Assembly (NCBI RefSeq): GCF_016808095.1 | Contig: NC_068971.1 | Location: 46,498,131-46,562,130, forward strand | Direction of reading: 5' to 3' | DNA from: Vigna angularis | Lineage: Eukaryota > Streptophyta > Magnoliopsida > Fabales > Fabaceae | Length of the DNA: 64,000 nt | In this document: positions 25,749 through 35,893 of the stretch, piece after piece | How positions within the stretch are numbered: position 1 is the stretch's first letter | How the letters are laid out: each line of letters begins with the position of its first letter | Notes under the pieces: generated by a model | Database searches by the model: none | Told to the model about the DNA's origin: nothing | What the model saw: only the letters and a program-made list of their open reading frames with translations | Made by a program: the position numbers and the translations under genes

Positions 25749-28023
25749 TGATGAATCATTATTTTCTTCACTTCACTTAGTTTATTGTACTAGAATTAAT
25801 CAGGGAATTGCGCTTAAAAGTCGAGTATTTTCCCATTTTACTGAATTGAGCTTAATTCGATCAGAAATTCTTATTTTAATTAATTTGAATTATCTGAGAC
25901 TAATTATTTGCATTATAAATTGTAGGGAAAACTCTGAAAATATTCTAGGACATTTTGAAGAACATTCACACACTATTTTTGGGGCTGCACTACAGTAATT
26001 TAATCTGTGTGTTTATCTGTGATGAAATATTTTTTGTTGAATCTGTAGAAGCAAAATTGGCTTGACATCATTACTCCACACGGCTATTGCAACCATCCAA
26101 AAAAGGGAATTTGATTTCTAAAAAATAGAAAGCATTCACGTTTGGAAAATTAATTTTAGCAAAGGGAAGTGCAGCCACGGTTTTGAAAGACAATAGCATG
26201 GCCTATGTGGACATTTCACGTTGGCAAGTGAAATGAAATGATGGAAGGGTCACGGCAATGTACATTCCACTGCAATTCATTCCTTCAAATGAAGAATTTT
26301 ACAAAAAGGAATAAAACCAATTGGAATCAAAACGGGGAGCACTTTTGTTGAAAAGTCAAGGCCATACCACTTATTAGAAAATTCAGCAAACATCACTTGG
26401 AATAATAGGAGAGACCACTTTGCTTGGAAGCCCACGGCCATATAAAAAAAGAGTGCACCTTGCATTGGTTTTGTTTATTTGTCATTTTACAAAAGAGACA
26501 ACATATGGCCCACCACTCACACTTTTATTCCAAAAACTTTATTTAGTGATTCATATCACGTAGGAACTCCATGAATTTTGTTGAAATGGTCCTCATGGCT
26601 TTTGGCACATCTACAATTATTTGAAGAAAGAGGAGTCAGCATAGCTACCGAAAAGATAAGAAAGAGTCACTCATTTACTAGAAAGGAAGTAGAATATTCA
26701 ATATTTTTTTCCCTTGGACAAAGACATGGCAAGTTGCAGAGGTCTTCTTGGAACTCATACACCACACGGCCTTAAGCACACCAGCCACTCCCCGCATGCA
26801 GCTTTGTCACATCCATGAAAAGAGAGTGCAACAACTGGTTTAGAGTTCACGGGAATGAGGAGCTAGCACCGCAAGAAAGGTAGCAGCCACCACCGAGCAG
26901 CAGCGTGGAGGTGTAGCATGCGAGATTTATATTGGATGCAGATCACGATCAGCCTTCACGGAGCAGTCCAGCCACCCTTGAATAGCTCATGGTCCAGCAA
27001 GTATTGGAAAGCATACGGTACTCCAGCATCTTGGAGGAAGATGGACACAATCCAGCAGAGAAAATTAACGTTCCAGCAGTTGGGAAGGAAAGCATGTTTA
27101 CGAAAGAGAAGAGTTGATTCTTGGCTTGAAGATGGAGTCCACGGCCAGAATGGTGTGCAACATGCGAAGGTAGAAACGCTGAATAGGAACAGGGAAGTTT
27201 GAAGTAGATGCACCGAGAATGGAGGGCCTACCTACATTATTTTTTAGCCCATGAAAGAAGCTATTCATGGAAGAATAATTTAAAAAGTGTATTGGGAGAC
27301 ACTCACGGGAAGGCACACACAGAGACAAGTATGTCTCTCATTATTTGGATTGGAAAAGTGGTGTTGTGTGTGTATAAAGAGAGGACCGAGATTTCCAGCA
27401 AGGGCACGGTTTTTTTTTGGGGAGTCTTCCTCTCCTCACTACCTCCATTCTAGTAGAGTAGAAAAGCTCAGGAGAGTTCCAGTAGCTTTAGGTCCTTGCT
27501 CATTTTCAGAAAAAGATGTAGAATTTAATTTCTGTATTGTTCATTTATTTTTTATCCGTCCAGGAATTTTAATTTAATGTTGAATGTTAAATAAATTTGA
27601 TTTTCAAGGTACTTTTGTTTTCACCGTCTATTTTATTTCACCGTTTACTATTTTTTATGTGGTTAAATTTTGTCATCATGTTTTATTTTTCATGTTATTT
27701 TCATCGTCATTTTTATGATTTATTTTTACTGATGTTTTTCGGTAAATTTCAACACTGTGTAATTTTCCGTTTGTGATTTTACTGTCCTTTACCATTTAGT
27801 TTTGACCGTTATTAAAATTTACTTCAACGTTTTTGTATTTTCATTTAATTTCCAATTTTATTTTATTGCATTCACAAAAACACTATCACAAACCCCCCTT
27901 TTCGTGTAAAATCTAAGACTGAACCTATATTTGGTCCTTGAGAGACGACCTAGGAGTCAGTTCCTAGACTATACTGCATTATTTAATTGCAATCAAATTT
28001 GTATGACCGCGACAGTCGTGTCA
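25749..28023 (+). repeat. 5' LTR of the Athila-like element
   Basis: This 2275-bp repeat starts TGATGAATCA and ends TCGTGTCA. It matches 33614-35888 base for base at an offset of 7865, apart from G/A at 26971/34836 and T/C at the first base. The short open frames inside it occur in both copies and look like chance. Confidence 0.95.
27373..27379 (+). promoter_or_regulatory. Candidate LTR TATA box
   Basis: TATAAAG lies about 650 bases before the LTR end and is followed by GC-richer sequence. This fits a U3/R boundary promoter for the genomic RNA. The 3' LTR has the same site. Confidence 0.55.
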
Positions 28024-28028
28024 AATTT

Positions 28029-28046
28029 TGGCGCCGCTGCCGGGGA
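28029..28046 (+). other. Primer-binding site of the Athila-like element
   Basis: TGGCGCCGCTGCCGGGGA lies five bases after the 5' LTR. It matches the tRNA-Asp type primer site known from Athila and related plant Gypsy elements, with one apparent change (GCT for the common GTT). Confidence 0.88.
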
Positions 28047-28583
28047 CCAATGGCGGTTTGGTTTTAGATTTTTGTTGTGTAAATTTTTGTTCGGTTAATA
28101 TGTGTGTTTTGTGTTTCATATTTTTGTAGGCGACAACGACACCTTCAACAAAATTTTGGCGGAGTTGTCACTTCAGTTCCAGGTTCTTGTTTTAGATTTT
28201 TACTGTTTTTTTTATTATGTGTTGGTTATATATGTTTTGTCTTTTATATTTTTGTTGTGTTGTATTTTGTATCTAGCTGTTGTTTAAAAAAAAAATTGTC
28301 TTGTTTGTGCGTGTAGCATGTTTAATTGTTGTGTTTTATCTTGTGTTGTGATGTAATGTTTTGTTTTATGCATGTGTGTCGTATGAGTTTTGTTTTGATA
28401 ATTTAAAAAAAAAAAAAAACATGTGTTGTATGTTGTATTTAGCTCTTGTTTCTGAAATTAAAAAAATAAAATAAAAAATATTAGTTTTCCTCCATGTTAT
28501 GTTTCTGTATATTTCTTTCTGTACAATCTTTGTTTGAAGAGGAAGTCCAAGTCTGAGACAGGTTTTGCACTAAAATAGAAGAA

Positions 28584-29882
28584 ATGATTGATTCTCAAGA
28601 CTGGATGTATGAGATAGTCAAAAGTCTTCCCAAATTTCATGGGTTGGCACATGAAGATCCATACAGGCACCTCAAGGAGTTCAGTTTGGTGTGTTTATCT
28701 ATGAGGCATGCTGGTGTTTCAAAGGAGACAGTGTTGATAAAAATGTTTCCCATGTCCCTTCAAGATGAAGCAAGAGACTGGTTCATATACCAGTATCCTT
28801 TTAATAGTTGGCAGGAAACACAACAAAAATTCTTCGACAAGTTCTTTCCAGCAGCAAAGGTGAGCAGCATTAGGATGAAGATCACTGCCATTGAGCAGTT
28901 TCAAGAAGAAAACTTAGCAGATTATTGGGAGAGGTTTAATAGGCTCTGCACAACTTGTCCAAACCACCAATTTCTAGAGCATTTGCTCTTGACTTATTTT
29001 TATGAAGGACTCCTGGACAATGAAAGGATACTTGTGGATGCAGCTATTGGTGGATGTTGGATGGATATGACCCCAATAGAAGCGAGGAAGTTGCTCTGCA
29101 AGCTGGCTGGTGAAAGTCCAATTGAGGTAGCAAAGGAAGAACCTAAGCAGCTTGTTCTGCATTCTGACACTGATAGCCCTGAGGATGCAGCTGATAACTT
29201 GGAGTTTGGTAAGAAACTTCTCAGTGAGCAAAAACAGGTTCATTCTGAACCTGAGATTCCAATTTTACCTGATTTGCCTACACATTCAAATGCATGTGAT
29301 TTGACGCACATTGATTCTATAGGGTTTATGACTGATATTGATACAAATTCGATTGACCAATCTAAAATTTTTAAATCAGTGTCAGCCATTGAACCCATTG
29401 GTAAAAGTTGCGTCAATATTGATTTTGAAAGAGAAACTGTGCAATATGATGATTTTATAGAGTCAAGACTAAACTTTGATTTAACACAGTTTTCTGAAAA
29501 TTTTGAATGTGACTGTGAATCTGGTTCTTGCTCCATTTGTGTTGAAATTGAATATGCATTACAGCGAGACTCTAAGTTTATTACAGATGCTATTAATTGT
29601 GAGTTTGATGACAAGGATGCAGAGTTCAAAAAGAATGCAGGTGCTGACATTAAGGAATGCATGATTAATGAAGAAGAGTATACTGCTACTTCTTTGAGCG
29701 AGCCAGAGATAGCTATTCCGGTGTCACACACTCAACAAATGCTAGTGGAAGGAGAGATACTGCTGAAACAAATTGCTAAGAGAAAAATACTGATGAAGCA
29801 GTTCTTCCTCAAATTTTCTTTGCTGGATCCTGAGGCGAAGAACATCTCCCTGCTTGTCCAAGTTTGGCAACTGCCACCATAA
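28584..29882 (+). CDS. gag: Athila-type Gag protein
   Basis: This single 432-residue frame starts 540 bases after the primer site. Residues about 10-200 form a retrotransposon gag domain of the Gypsy/Athila kind: LPKFHGLAHEDPYRHLKEF, a core with MFPMSLQDEARDW, FFDKFFPAAK, NLADYWERFNRLC and LLTYFYEGL, and DMTPIEARKLL. The C-terminal half is acidic, without a recognisable CCHC knuckle, although it has a cysteine cluster (CDCESGSCSIC). The product would assemble particles. The frame closes with a stop and is not continued by a pol frame. Full-length Athila elements usually continue into protease and reverse transcriptase, so this element is deleted or a stable non-autonomous derivative. Confidence 0.88.
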   Translation: MIDSQDWMYEIVKSLPKFHGLAHEDPYRHLKEFSLVCLSMRHAGVSKETVLIKMFPMSLQDEARDWFIYQYPFNSWQETQQKFFDKFFPAAKVSSIRMKITAIEQFQEENLADYWERFNRLCTTCPNHQFLEHLLLTYFYEGLLDNERILVDAAIGGCWMDMTPIEARKLLCKLAGESPIEVAKEEPKQLVLHSDTDSPEDAADNLEFGKKLLSEQKQVHSEPEIPILPDLPTHSNACDLTHIDSIGFMTDIDTNSIDQSKIFKSVSAIEPIGKSCVNIDFERETVQYDDFIESRLNFDLTQFSENFECDCESGSCSICVEIEYALQRDSKFITDAINCEFDDKDAEFKKNAGADIKECMINEEEYTATSLSEPEIAIPVSHTQQMLVEGEILLKQIAKRKILMKQFFLKFSLLDPEAKNISLLVQVWQLPP

Positions 29883-30534
29883 CCAGGGGAGTTTTCCTGT
29901 TCATTCTTCCCTTAATTTTCTTGGTTTGCGAATTAAGGGAGAATTCTGATTTTCTTAGTTTATGATTTTTTTTTTTTTTAAAAAAAAATTAAAAAAAAAA
30001 AAAAAAGAGTTTTTGTGTTTTGTTTCAAGTATGTTATTTTGTTAATATATGTTAATATATGTATTGTAAATATGTGTTTTGTGTACTGTTTTTGACATTT
30101 GCGTTTTGTGTGCTTTGATTTTTTGTGTTCGATATTAGGTCTTTTGTTTTGTTAATTTGTGTTCTGTTTTATTTATTTATTTAGTTTTTGTTAAAAAAAA
30201 AAAAAAAAAAAATCAACGCAAGTGCAGAATTAACATGTAATGGCAGAGAGGTGTAGTTTGAGCAGAGATATTCATTTGAGTGCATTTATTGAAAAAACCT
30301 TACACCGAAAGCATTCTGTCTTACATTGATAATAAATATAAAATGCATAAAAACTTAATAAAAAGATGTTCGGGGGTCGATCATTTCTGATCGTTATTAT
30401 TACAAGCCATATAATAATAAAAAAAAACATAAAAACATAAAAACATAAAAAAAATAAGTGTTCATATTACAGCCTTTATTCTGGCCACACTCGGCCAGCA
30501 ATAACATAATAAAAAAAAAAAAAAACATAAAACA

Positions 30535-31070
30535 TTAAAATCGAAAGAACTCTCGAGCTGGTTGTGGTGGTCTAAGGGAGAGCTCTGTTGAGGGAGCTCT
30601 GGTACGAAAAGTCACGAGCGGAGGCGGAGGAATCTCTGTTTCTGGGTCGATTATGATAGGAATGGGGAAGAGGTCCAACAGCCTCGGTGCCCTCATTACC
30701 ACCCAGCCATTTTCTTTCAAACAAAAAAAAAATTGTTAATAATAATAAAAAAAAAATATTCAATAAAAAGTGAGATCTGATGAGAGCTCTTACCGTACAT
30801 GTATAGCGGCAGTTGTGAAAACTGAGTGCCAGTGGGGTCTATCTCCGCTTGCCAGCGTCTGACCCGGTTGCCGTGATTGTTGAACCAGCAGTGCACGTTG
30901 TATTCGCTGGCATCTCCGTAGGTCCTTAGTCGAGACGTGATCTCGACGACTTGCGCTCGGCTTGGATGAGTGACCCCATAGTTGAAGATGTTGGTCATCA
31001 TCTTGACCTGATCATCTGTTGGGCGCCACCGCTGACTCGTGTATCTCTCGATTTCCATCTCACTCATCAT
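30535..31070 (-). CDS. WUSCHEL-related homeobox (WOX) protein encoded antisense inside the retrotransposon
   Basis: Two minus-strand coding exons, 31070-30794 and 30713-30535, join in frame through a GTAAGA donor and a pyrimidine-rich AAG acceptor to give 151 residues. Residues 13-75 are a homeodomain: RWRPTDDQ, GVTHPSRAQVVEITSRLRTYG and NVHCWFNNHGNRVRR. From the RW pair to the W of the recognition helix there are 49 residues, the same as in plant WOX proteins and longer than an ordinary 60-residue homeodomain. The key helix-3 residues W, F, N and R are kept. Residues 104-111 (LLDLFPIP) match the WUS-box pattern except for the first Thr, and TELSLRPP (135-142) resembles the EAR-like repressor motif near the WUS C-terminus. 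If expressed it should be a small nuclear DNA-binding protein, perhaps a repressor. A 5' leader exon and TATA box lie upstream. It is transcribed towards the element's 5' LTR. No break is seen. Confidence 0.85.
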
Positions 31071-31708
31071 ATTTTCTAAAAAAAATATATATAAAAATAA
31101 AAAGAACAAAACATAAAAAAATAAAAAAATAAAAATAAAAAAACCGATAAATATAAATCATAAAAAAAAAATATTAGATTAGTCTGTGTTTTCTTTATTT
31201 GTTCTTGTTTCCTTTTAGATTTATTTTGTCCTGTCTGTCTTTGATTGTTTCTGTATTTGGTCTCAAGATCTGTTTCACGGTCCTTGCAAAAGGGTCCTAA
31301 ACGGATCTACGTCCAGTTGTTCAATTGTCCTTGTCCATATTGTTCTTGTATATTATGTTTCTGTGTTTATTTTGTTTTAAGTGGGGTACATGGCGTTGTT
31401 CTACCCGATTGTCTCTGCCATACCTTCAATCGAAGGGAGATTAACGTCTGGTTTCCAGCCGATATACCCCTTAAGTATTTTTTGACAGTTGTGTTTTATA
31501 TGTTTTTCTTTTAAAAAAAAAAAATAAAGCAGGAAAAAAAGAAGAAGAAAGGGAGAGCAGGAAAGAGGAAAGCTGAGAAAGCACAAGAAAATAACAATGA
31601 AAAGAAAGCAGGAAATGAAAAAAACGGAAATGAAAGATCTAAAAGCTTAAAGAGAAGCAGAGCAAGCAAACAGAGAGAAAAGGAGATCCTTAGTGAAGAA
31701 AGACTTAC

Positions 31709-31870
31709 CTGGAGAAGTAGGCTGGCAGAGAAGCTCCTCGCCGATCTCGGACGCTTCAGAAGGCACGGTGGCAGAGGCTCCGCGCAGACTCCAGATGCTC
31801 AGAAGAGAGAGGAGGAGAGAGGATTAGAGAGAAGAGAGGAGTAGAGAGAGAGAGCAGGGAAGTCAGAAAT
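31709..31870 (-). other. Putative non-coding first exon of the antisense WOX gene
   Basis: On the minus strand a GC-rich, CT-rich leader of about 160 bases starts about 30 bases after a TATA box and ends at a near-perfect donor, CCAG|GTAAGTCT (exon end 31709). The matching acceptor is TTTTTTTTAG|AAAAT, with exon 2 starting at 31075, five bases before the ATG. The resulting leader intron is about 630 bases. A GC-richer block at about 31260-31480 within it is unexplained and could be an alternative exon. Confidence 0.6.
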
Positions 31871-31894
31871 GTTGCTCGACGCTGAGGAGGTACC

Positions 31895-31902
31895 CTTTTA
31901 TA
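31895..31902 (-). promoter_or_regulatory. Candidate TATA box of the antisense WOX gene
   Basis: The minus strand reads GGCTATAAAAGGG, a textbook plant TATA context. Just upstream on that strand (31910-31975) GTGACAAC occurs twice, with two CCGG words. A long A/T-rich run (31978-32055) lies further upstream. Confidence 0.65.
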
Positions 31903-32063
31903 GCCAAATGCTTTCCACTGTAGCAACAGTTCCGGTTGTTGTCACCGAGACTGTTGTCACAGTACCGGTATCCTTTTTCAAAAAAAAAAAAATAAAAATA
32001 AAAAATAAAAAATAAAAAAAATAAAAAATAAAAAAGAAAAAAGAAAAAAAAAATTTTTAATTA

Positions 32064-32142
32064 GCATCTACTGATGGGTGCTAGGTGATTTAGACATCTG
32101 CTGATGGATGCCACTGATAACATCTACTGATGGATGTTACTG
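32064..32142. repeat. Three short direct repeats
   Basis: CATCTACTGATGGGTG, CATCTGCTGATGGATG and CATCTACTGATGGATG occur as a loose tandem of three units with 26-31-base spacing, just upstream of the antisense promoter region. Confidence 0.8.
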
Positions 32143-33613
32143 AAAAATTTCTTCCCATTTTTCCTACTTATTACACTTGTTTATCTTATTTCACTGCTTT
32201 GAAATTGATAATCTGATGATTGTGACACACTGAGGACATTGTGTGATTTAAGTGTGGTCTACTGGGAAGAAATTCTGTTTTTTCTGTTACTTTCTGTTAG
32301 TTTGTATTTTGTGTGTTAAATTTTTTATGTTTGTGTGCTAAATTTTTTCTGTTTTAAGTTGTTTTAGTGTGTCTTGAGTGCAATAAATTTTACATTTTTC
32401 TCTTGATTTCTGGATTATCTAAGTTGTAGATTTTTCCTTCACTTACTTACTACTTATAGATTGTAATCCTTGCTTTTCTCTGCTTGGAAGATGATTAAAA
32501 ATGTTTAAGAGGTTGAGTTAATTATGACAAATATACCCTGTGTGAGAAGTTGAGCCACTTAATTTTCTTTCTTGTGTGATATGTATCTTGATTGCCTGCA
32601 CATATGCCTTGGCTTGATTCTTTTTGATATACTTGATTGATATGCATGTTCAGACGTGATAAAGGCATTTTTATTCTTGAGCCTCTTTAGCCAAATAAGC
32701 CTACCTTGTTATTATCCTTTGATACCCCTTTTGAGCCTATATTGTATTCATTTCTTTGTTTAAAGCTCATACACTGATCCTAAGTGAAAAACAAATGATT
32801 ACCTTAACCTTGGGAAGGTCTGGAGCTATAGAAATATTTTGTGAATAAGTGTGGTCTCCTTGGGAATTCAGATGAATTGGCTAGTTGGTTCCTCATCATG
32901 TTTTGAAATGATAATTTATATCCTGTTGTGTGATAAAAAAAAAAGAAAAAGAAAAAAGGAAGACAGGATATGAAAAAAATGATGAGAAAAAGAGAAAAAA
33001 AAAATTGAAAAATAATTTTGTGAATAATGGAGTCGAGAATAGGATTGAATTAGAGGTTTGGGTGAGATTTCACTGTGTTTACATTTTTTTTTTCCCTAGT
33101 GCACCTCTATTTTTTCTGAGCTATAGCTACTTATCCAAATTTATCCTCCCCTGTCCTTGGCCCCATTACAACCCAGTAAAGACCTTTTGATCTGAACATG
33201 CATATGTTTTAAGTATTGATAATTAGAAGCTTGCCAAGTCTACTTGTGTTTGTTTTCTTGAGTGCATTGAGTGACATGGATTTACCTTAAACACTTGAGA
33301 GAAACACTGTAGTGCATCTGTGAGGTTTTGTTATTTTTGAATCACCTCTTGAACTGATTAATCATTTTTCCGTATATTGAATTGCTTGGATAATTTCTGT
33401 AAGTATCTATTTTATCTGATTTTGTGTTGGATATTATCTACATCTTTTCTCTGTCCTGAATTCTTGAGAACTGTGTAAATTCTGTTTATTTTTCTCGTTA
33501 GTCTTTGTTTTCTTTCTGCTGAGTTTGTGTCAATCCCTAATGTCCTTTGAACCATTCCCTGATTTGCGTCTTGATTTTGCCCAGGAGTGCAAAAGACTAA
33601 GTGTGGTCTATTT
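32143..33613 (+). other. Non-coding 3' internal region of the Athila-like element
   Basis: There is no protein-like frame. The phrase TAAGTGTGGTC occurs near 32250 and again just before the 3' LTR (33598-33609), in the place where the plus-strand primer should lie. This phrase is common near the 3' ends of legume Athila-type elements as I remember them. Confidence 0.6.
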
Positions 33614-35888
33614 CGATGAATCATTATTTTCTTCACTTCACTTAGTTTATTGTACTAGAATTAATCAGGGAATTGCGCTTAAAAGTCGAGTATTTTCCCA
33701 TTTTACTGAATTGAGCTTAATTCGATCAGAAATTCTTATTTTAATTAATTTGAATTATCTGAGACTAATTATTTGCATTATAAATTGTAGGGAAAACTCT
33801 GAAAATATTCTAGGACATTTTGAAGAACATTCACACACTATTTTTGGGGCTGCACTACAGTAATTTAATCTGTGTGTTTATCTGTGATGAAATATTTTTT
33901 GTTGAATCTGTAGAAGCAAAATTGGCTTGACATCATTACTCCACACGGCTATTGCAACCATCCAAAAAAGGGAATTTGATTTCTAAAAAATAGAAAGCAT
34001 TCACGTTTGGAAAATTAATTTTAGCAAAGGGAAGTGCAGCCACGGTTTTGAAAGACAATAGCATGGCCTATGTGGACATTTCACGTTGGCAAGTGAAATG
34101 AAATGATGGAAGGGTCACGGCAATGTACATTCCACTGCAATTCATTCCTTCAAATGAAGAATTTTACAAAAAGGAATAAAACCAATTGGAATCAAAACGG
34201 GGAGCACTTTTGTTGAAAAGTCAAGGCCATACCACTTATTAGAAAATTCAGCAAACATCACTTGGAATAATAGGAGAGACCACTTTGCTTGGAAGCCCAC
34301 GGCCATATAAAAAAAGAGTGCACCTTGCATTGGTTTTGTTTATTTGTCATTTTACAAAAGAGACAACATATGGCCCACCACTCACACTTTTATTCCAAAA
34401 ACTTTATTTAGTGATTCATATCACGTAGGAACTCCATGAATTTTGTTGAAATGGTCCTCATGGCTTTTGGCACATCTACAATTATTTGAAGAAAGAGGAG
34501 TCAGCATAGCTACCGAAAAGATAAGAAAGAGTCACTCATTTACTAGAAAGGAAGTAGAATATTCAATATTTTTTTCCCTTGGACAAAGACATGGCAAGTT
34601 GCAGAGGTCTTCTTGGAACTCATACACCACACGGCCTTAAGCACACCAGCCACTCCCCGCATGCAGCTTTGTCACATCCATGAAAAGAGAGTGCAACAAC
34701 TGGTTTAGAGTTCACGGGAATGAGGAGCTAGCACCGCAAGAAAGGTAGCAGCCACCACCGAGCAGCAGCGTGGAGGTGTAGCATGCGAGATTTATATTGG
34801 ATGCAGATCACGATCAGCCTTCACGGAGCAGTCCAACCACCCTTGAATAGCTCATGGTCCAGCAAGTATTGGAAAGCATACGGTACTCCAGCATCTTGGA
34901 GGAAGATGGACACAATCCAGCAGAGAAAATTAACGTTCCAGCAGTTGGGAAGGAAAGCATGTTTACGAAAGAGAAGAGTTGATTCTTGGCTTGAAGATGG
35001 AGTCCACGGCCAGAATGGTGTGCAACATGCGAAGGTAGAAACGCTGAATAGGAACAGGGAAGTTTGAAGTAGATGCACCGAGAATGGAGGGCCTACCTAC
35101 ATTATTTTTTAGCCCATGAAAGAAGCTATTCATGGAAGAATAATTTAAAAAGTGTATTGGGAGACACTCACGGGAAGGCACACACAGAGACAAGTATGTC
35201 TCTCATTATTTGGATTGGAAAAGTGGTGTTGTGTGTGTATAAAGAGAGGACCGAGATTTCCAGCAAGGGCACGGTTTTTTTTTGGGGAGTCTTCCTCTCC
35301 TCACTACCTCCATTCTAGTAGAGTAGAAAAGCTCAGGAGAGTTCCAGTAGCTTTAGGTCCTTGCTCATTTTCAGAAAAAGATGTAGAATTTAATTTCTGT
35401 ATTGTTCATTTATTTTTTATCCGTCCAGGAATTTTAATTTAATGTTGAATGTTAAATAAATTTGATTTTCAAGGTACTTTTGTTTTCACCGTCTATTTTA
35501 TTTCACCGTTTACTATTTTTTATGTGGTTAAATTTTGTCATCATGTTTTATTTTTCATGTTATTTTCATCGTCATTTTTATGATTTATTTTTACTGATGT
35601 TTTTCGGTAAATTTCAACACTGTGTAATTTTCCGTTTGTGATTTTACTGTCCTTTACCATTTAGTTTTGACCGTTATTAAAATTTACTTCAACGTTTTTG
35701 TATTTTCATTTAATTTCCAATTTTATTTTATTGCATTCACAAAAACACTATCACAAACCCCCCTTTTCGTGTAAAATCTAAGACTGAACCTATATTTGGT
35801 CCTTGAGAGACGACCTAGGAGTCAGTTCCTAGACTATACTGCATTATTTAATTGCAATCAAATTTGTATGACCGCGACAGTCGTGTCA
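33614..35888 (+). repeat. 3' LTR of the Athila-like element
   Basis: This is a 2275-bp copy of the 5' LTR. Its first base is C, so it starts CG instead of TG. It is directly followed by the target duplication GTTAC. Confidence 0.95.
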
Positions 35889-35893
35889 GTTAC

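Larger units (their letters stand above)
25749..35888 (+). mobile_element. Non-autonomous Athila-like Gypsy retrotransposon carrying an antisense WOX gene
   Basis: This 10,140-bp element is flanked by the 5-bp duplication GTTAC (25744-25748 and 35889-35893), inserted six bases into the Copia 3' LTR. The LTRs are 2275 bp each. The primer site TGGCGCCGCTGCCGGGGA fits tRNA-Asp, as used by Athila-type Gypsy elements. The 5.6-kb internal region contains an Athila-type gag (28584-29882) and then no detectable protease, reverse transcriptase, RNase H or integrase. In their place is a complete-looking WUSCHEL-type homeobox gene on the opposite strand. Only two LTR differences were noticed by eye (positions 1 and 1223 of the LTR), so the insertion is recent. 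Mobilisation must have used an autonomous relative. Confidence 0.92.

Noticed and set aside
26277..27577. A set of 60-96-residue frames on both strands within the 5' LTR, repeated at 34142-35442.
   Set aside because: They lie wholly inside the duplicated LTR, have no recognisable domain, overlap each other and occur identically in both copies simply because the LTR is duplicated.
28024..33613. Expected reverse transcriptase, integrase or envelope-like frame for an Athila element.
   Set aside because: No frame with such motifs could be found on the plus strand after gag; only the antisense homeobox gene is supported.
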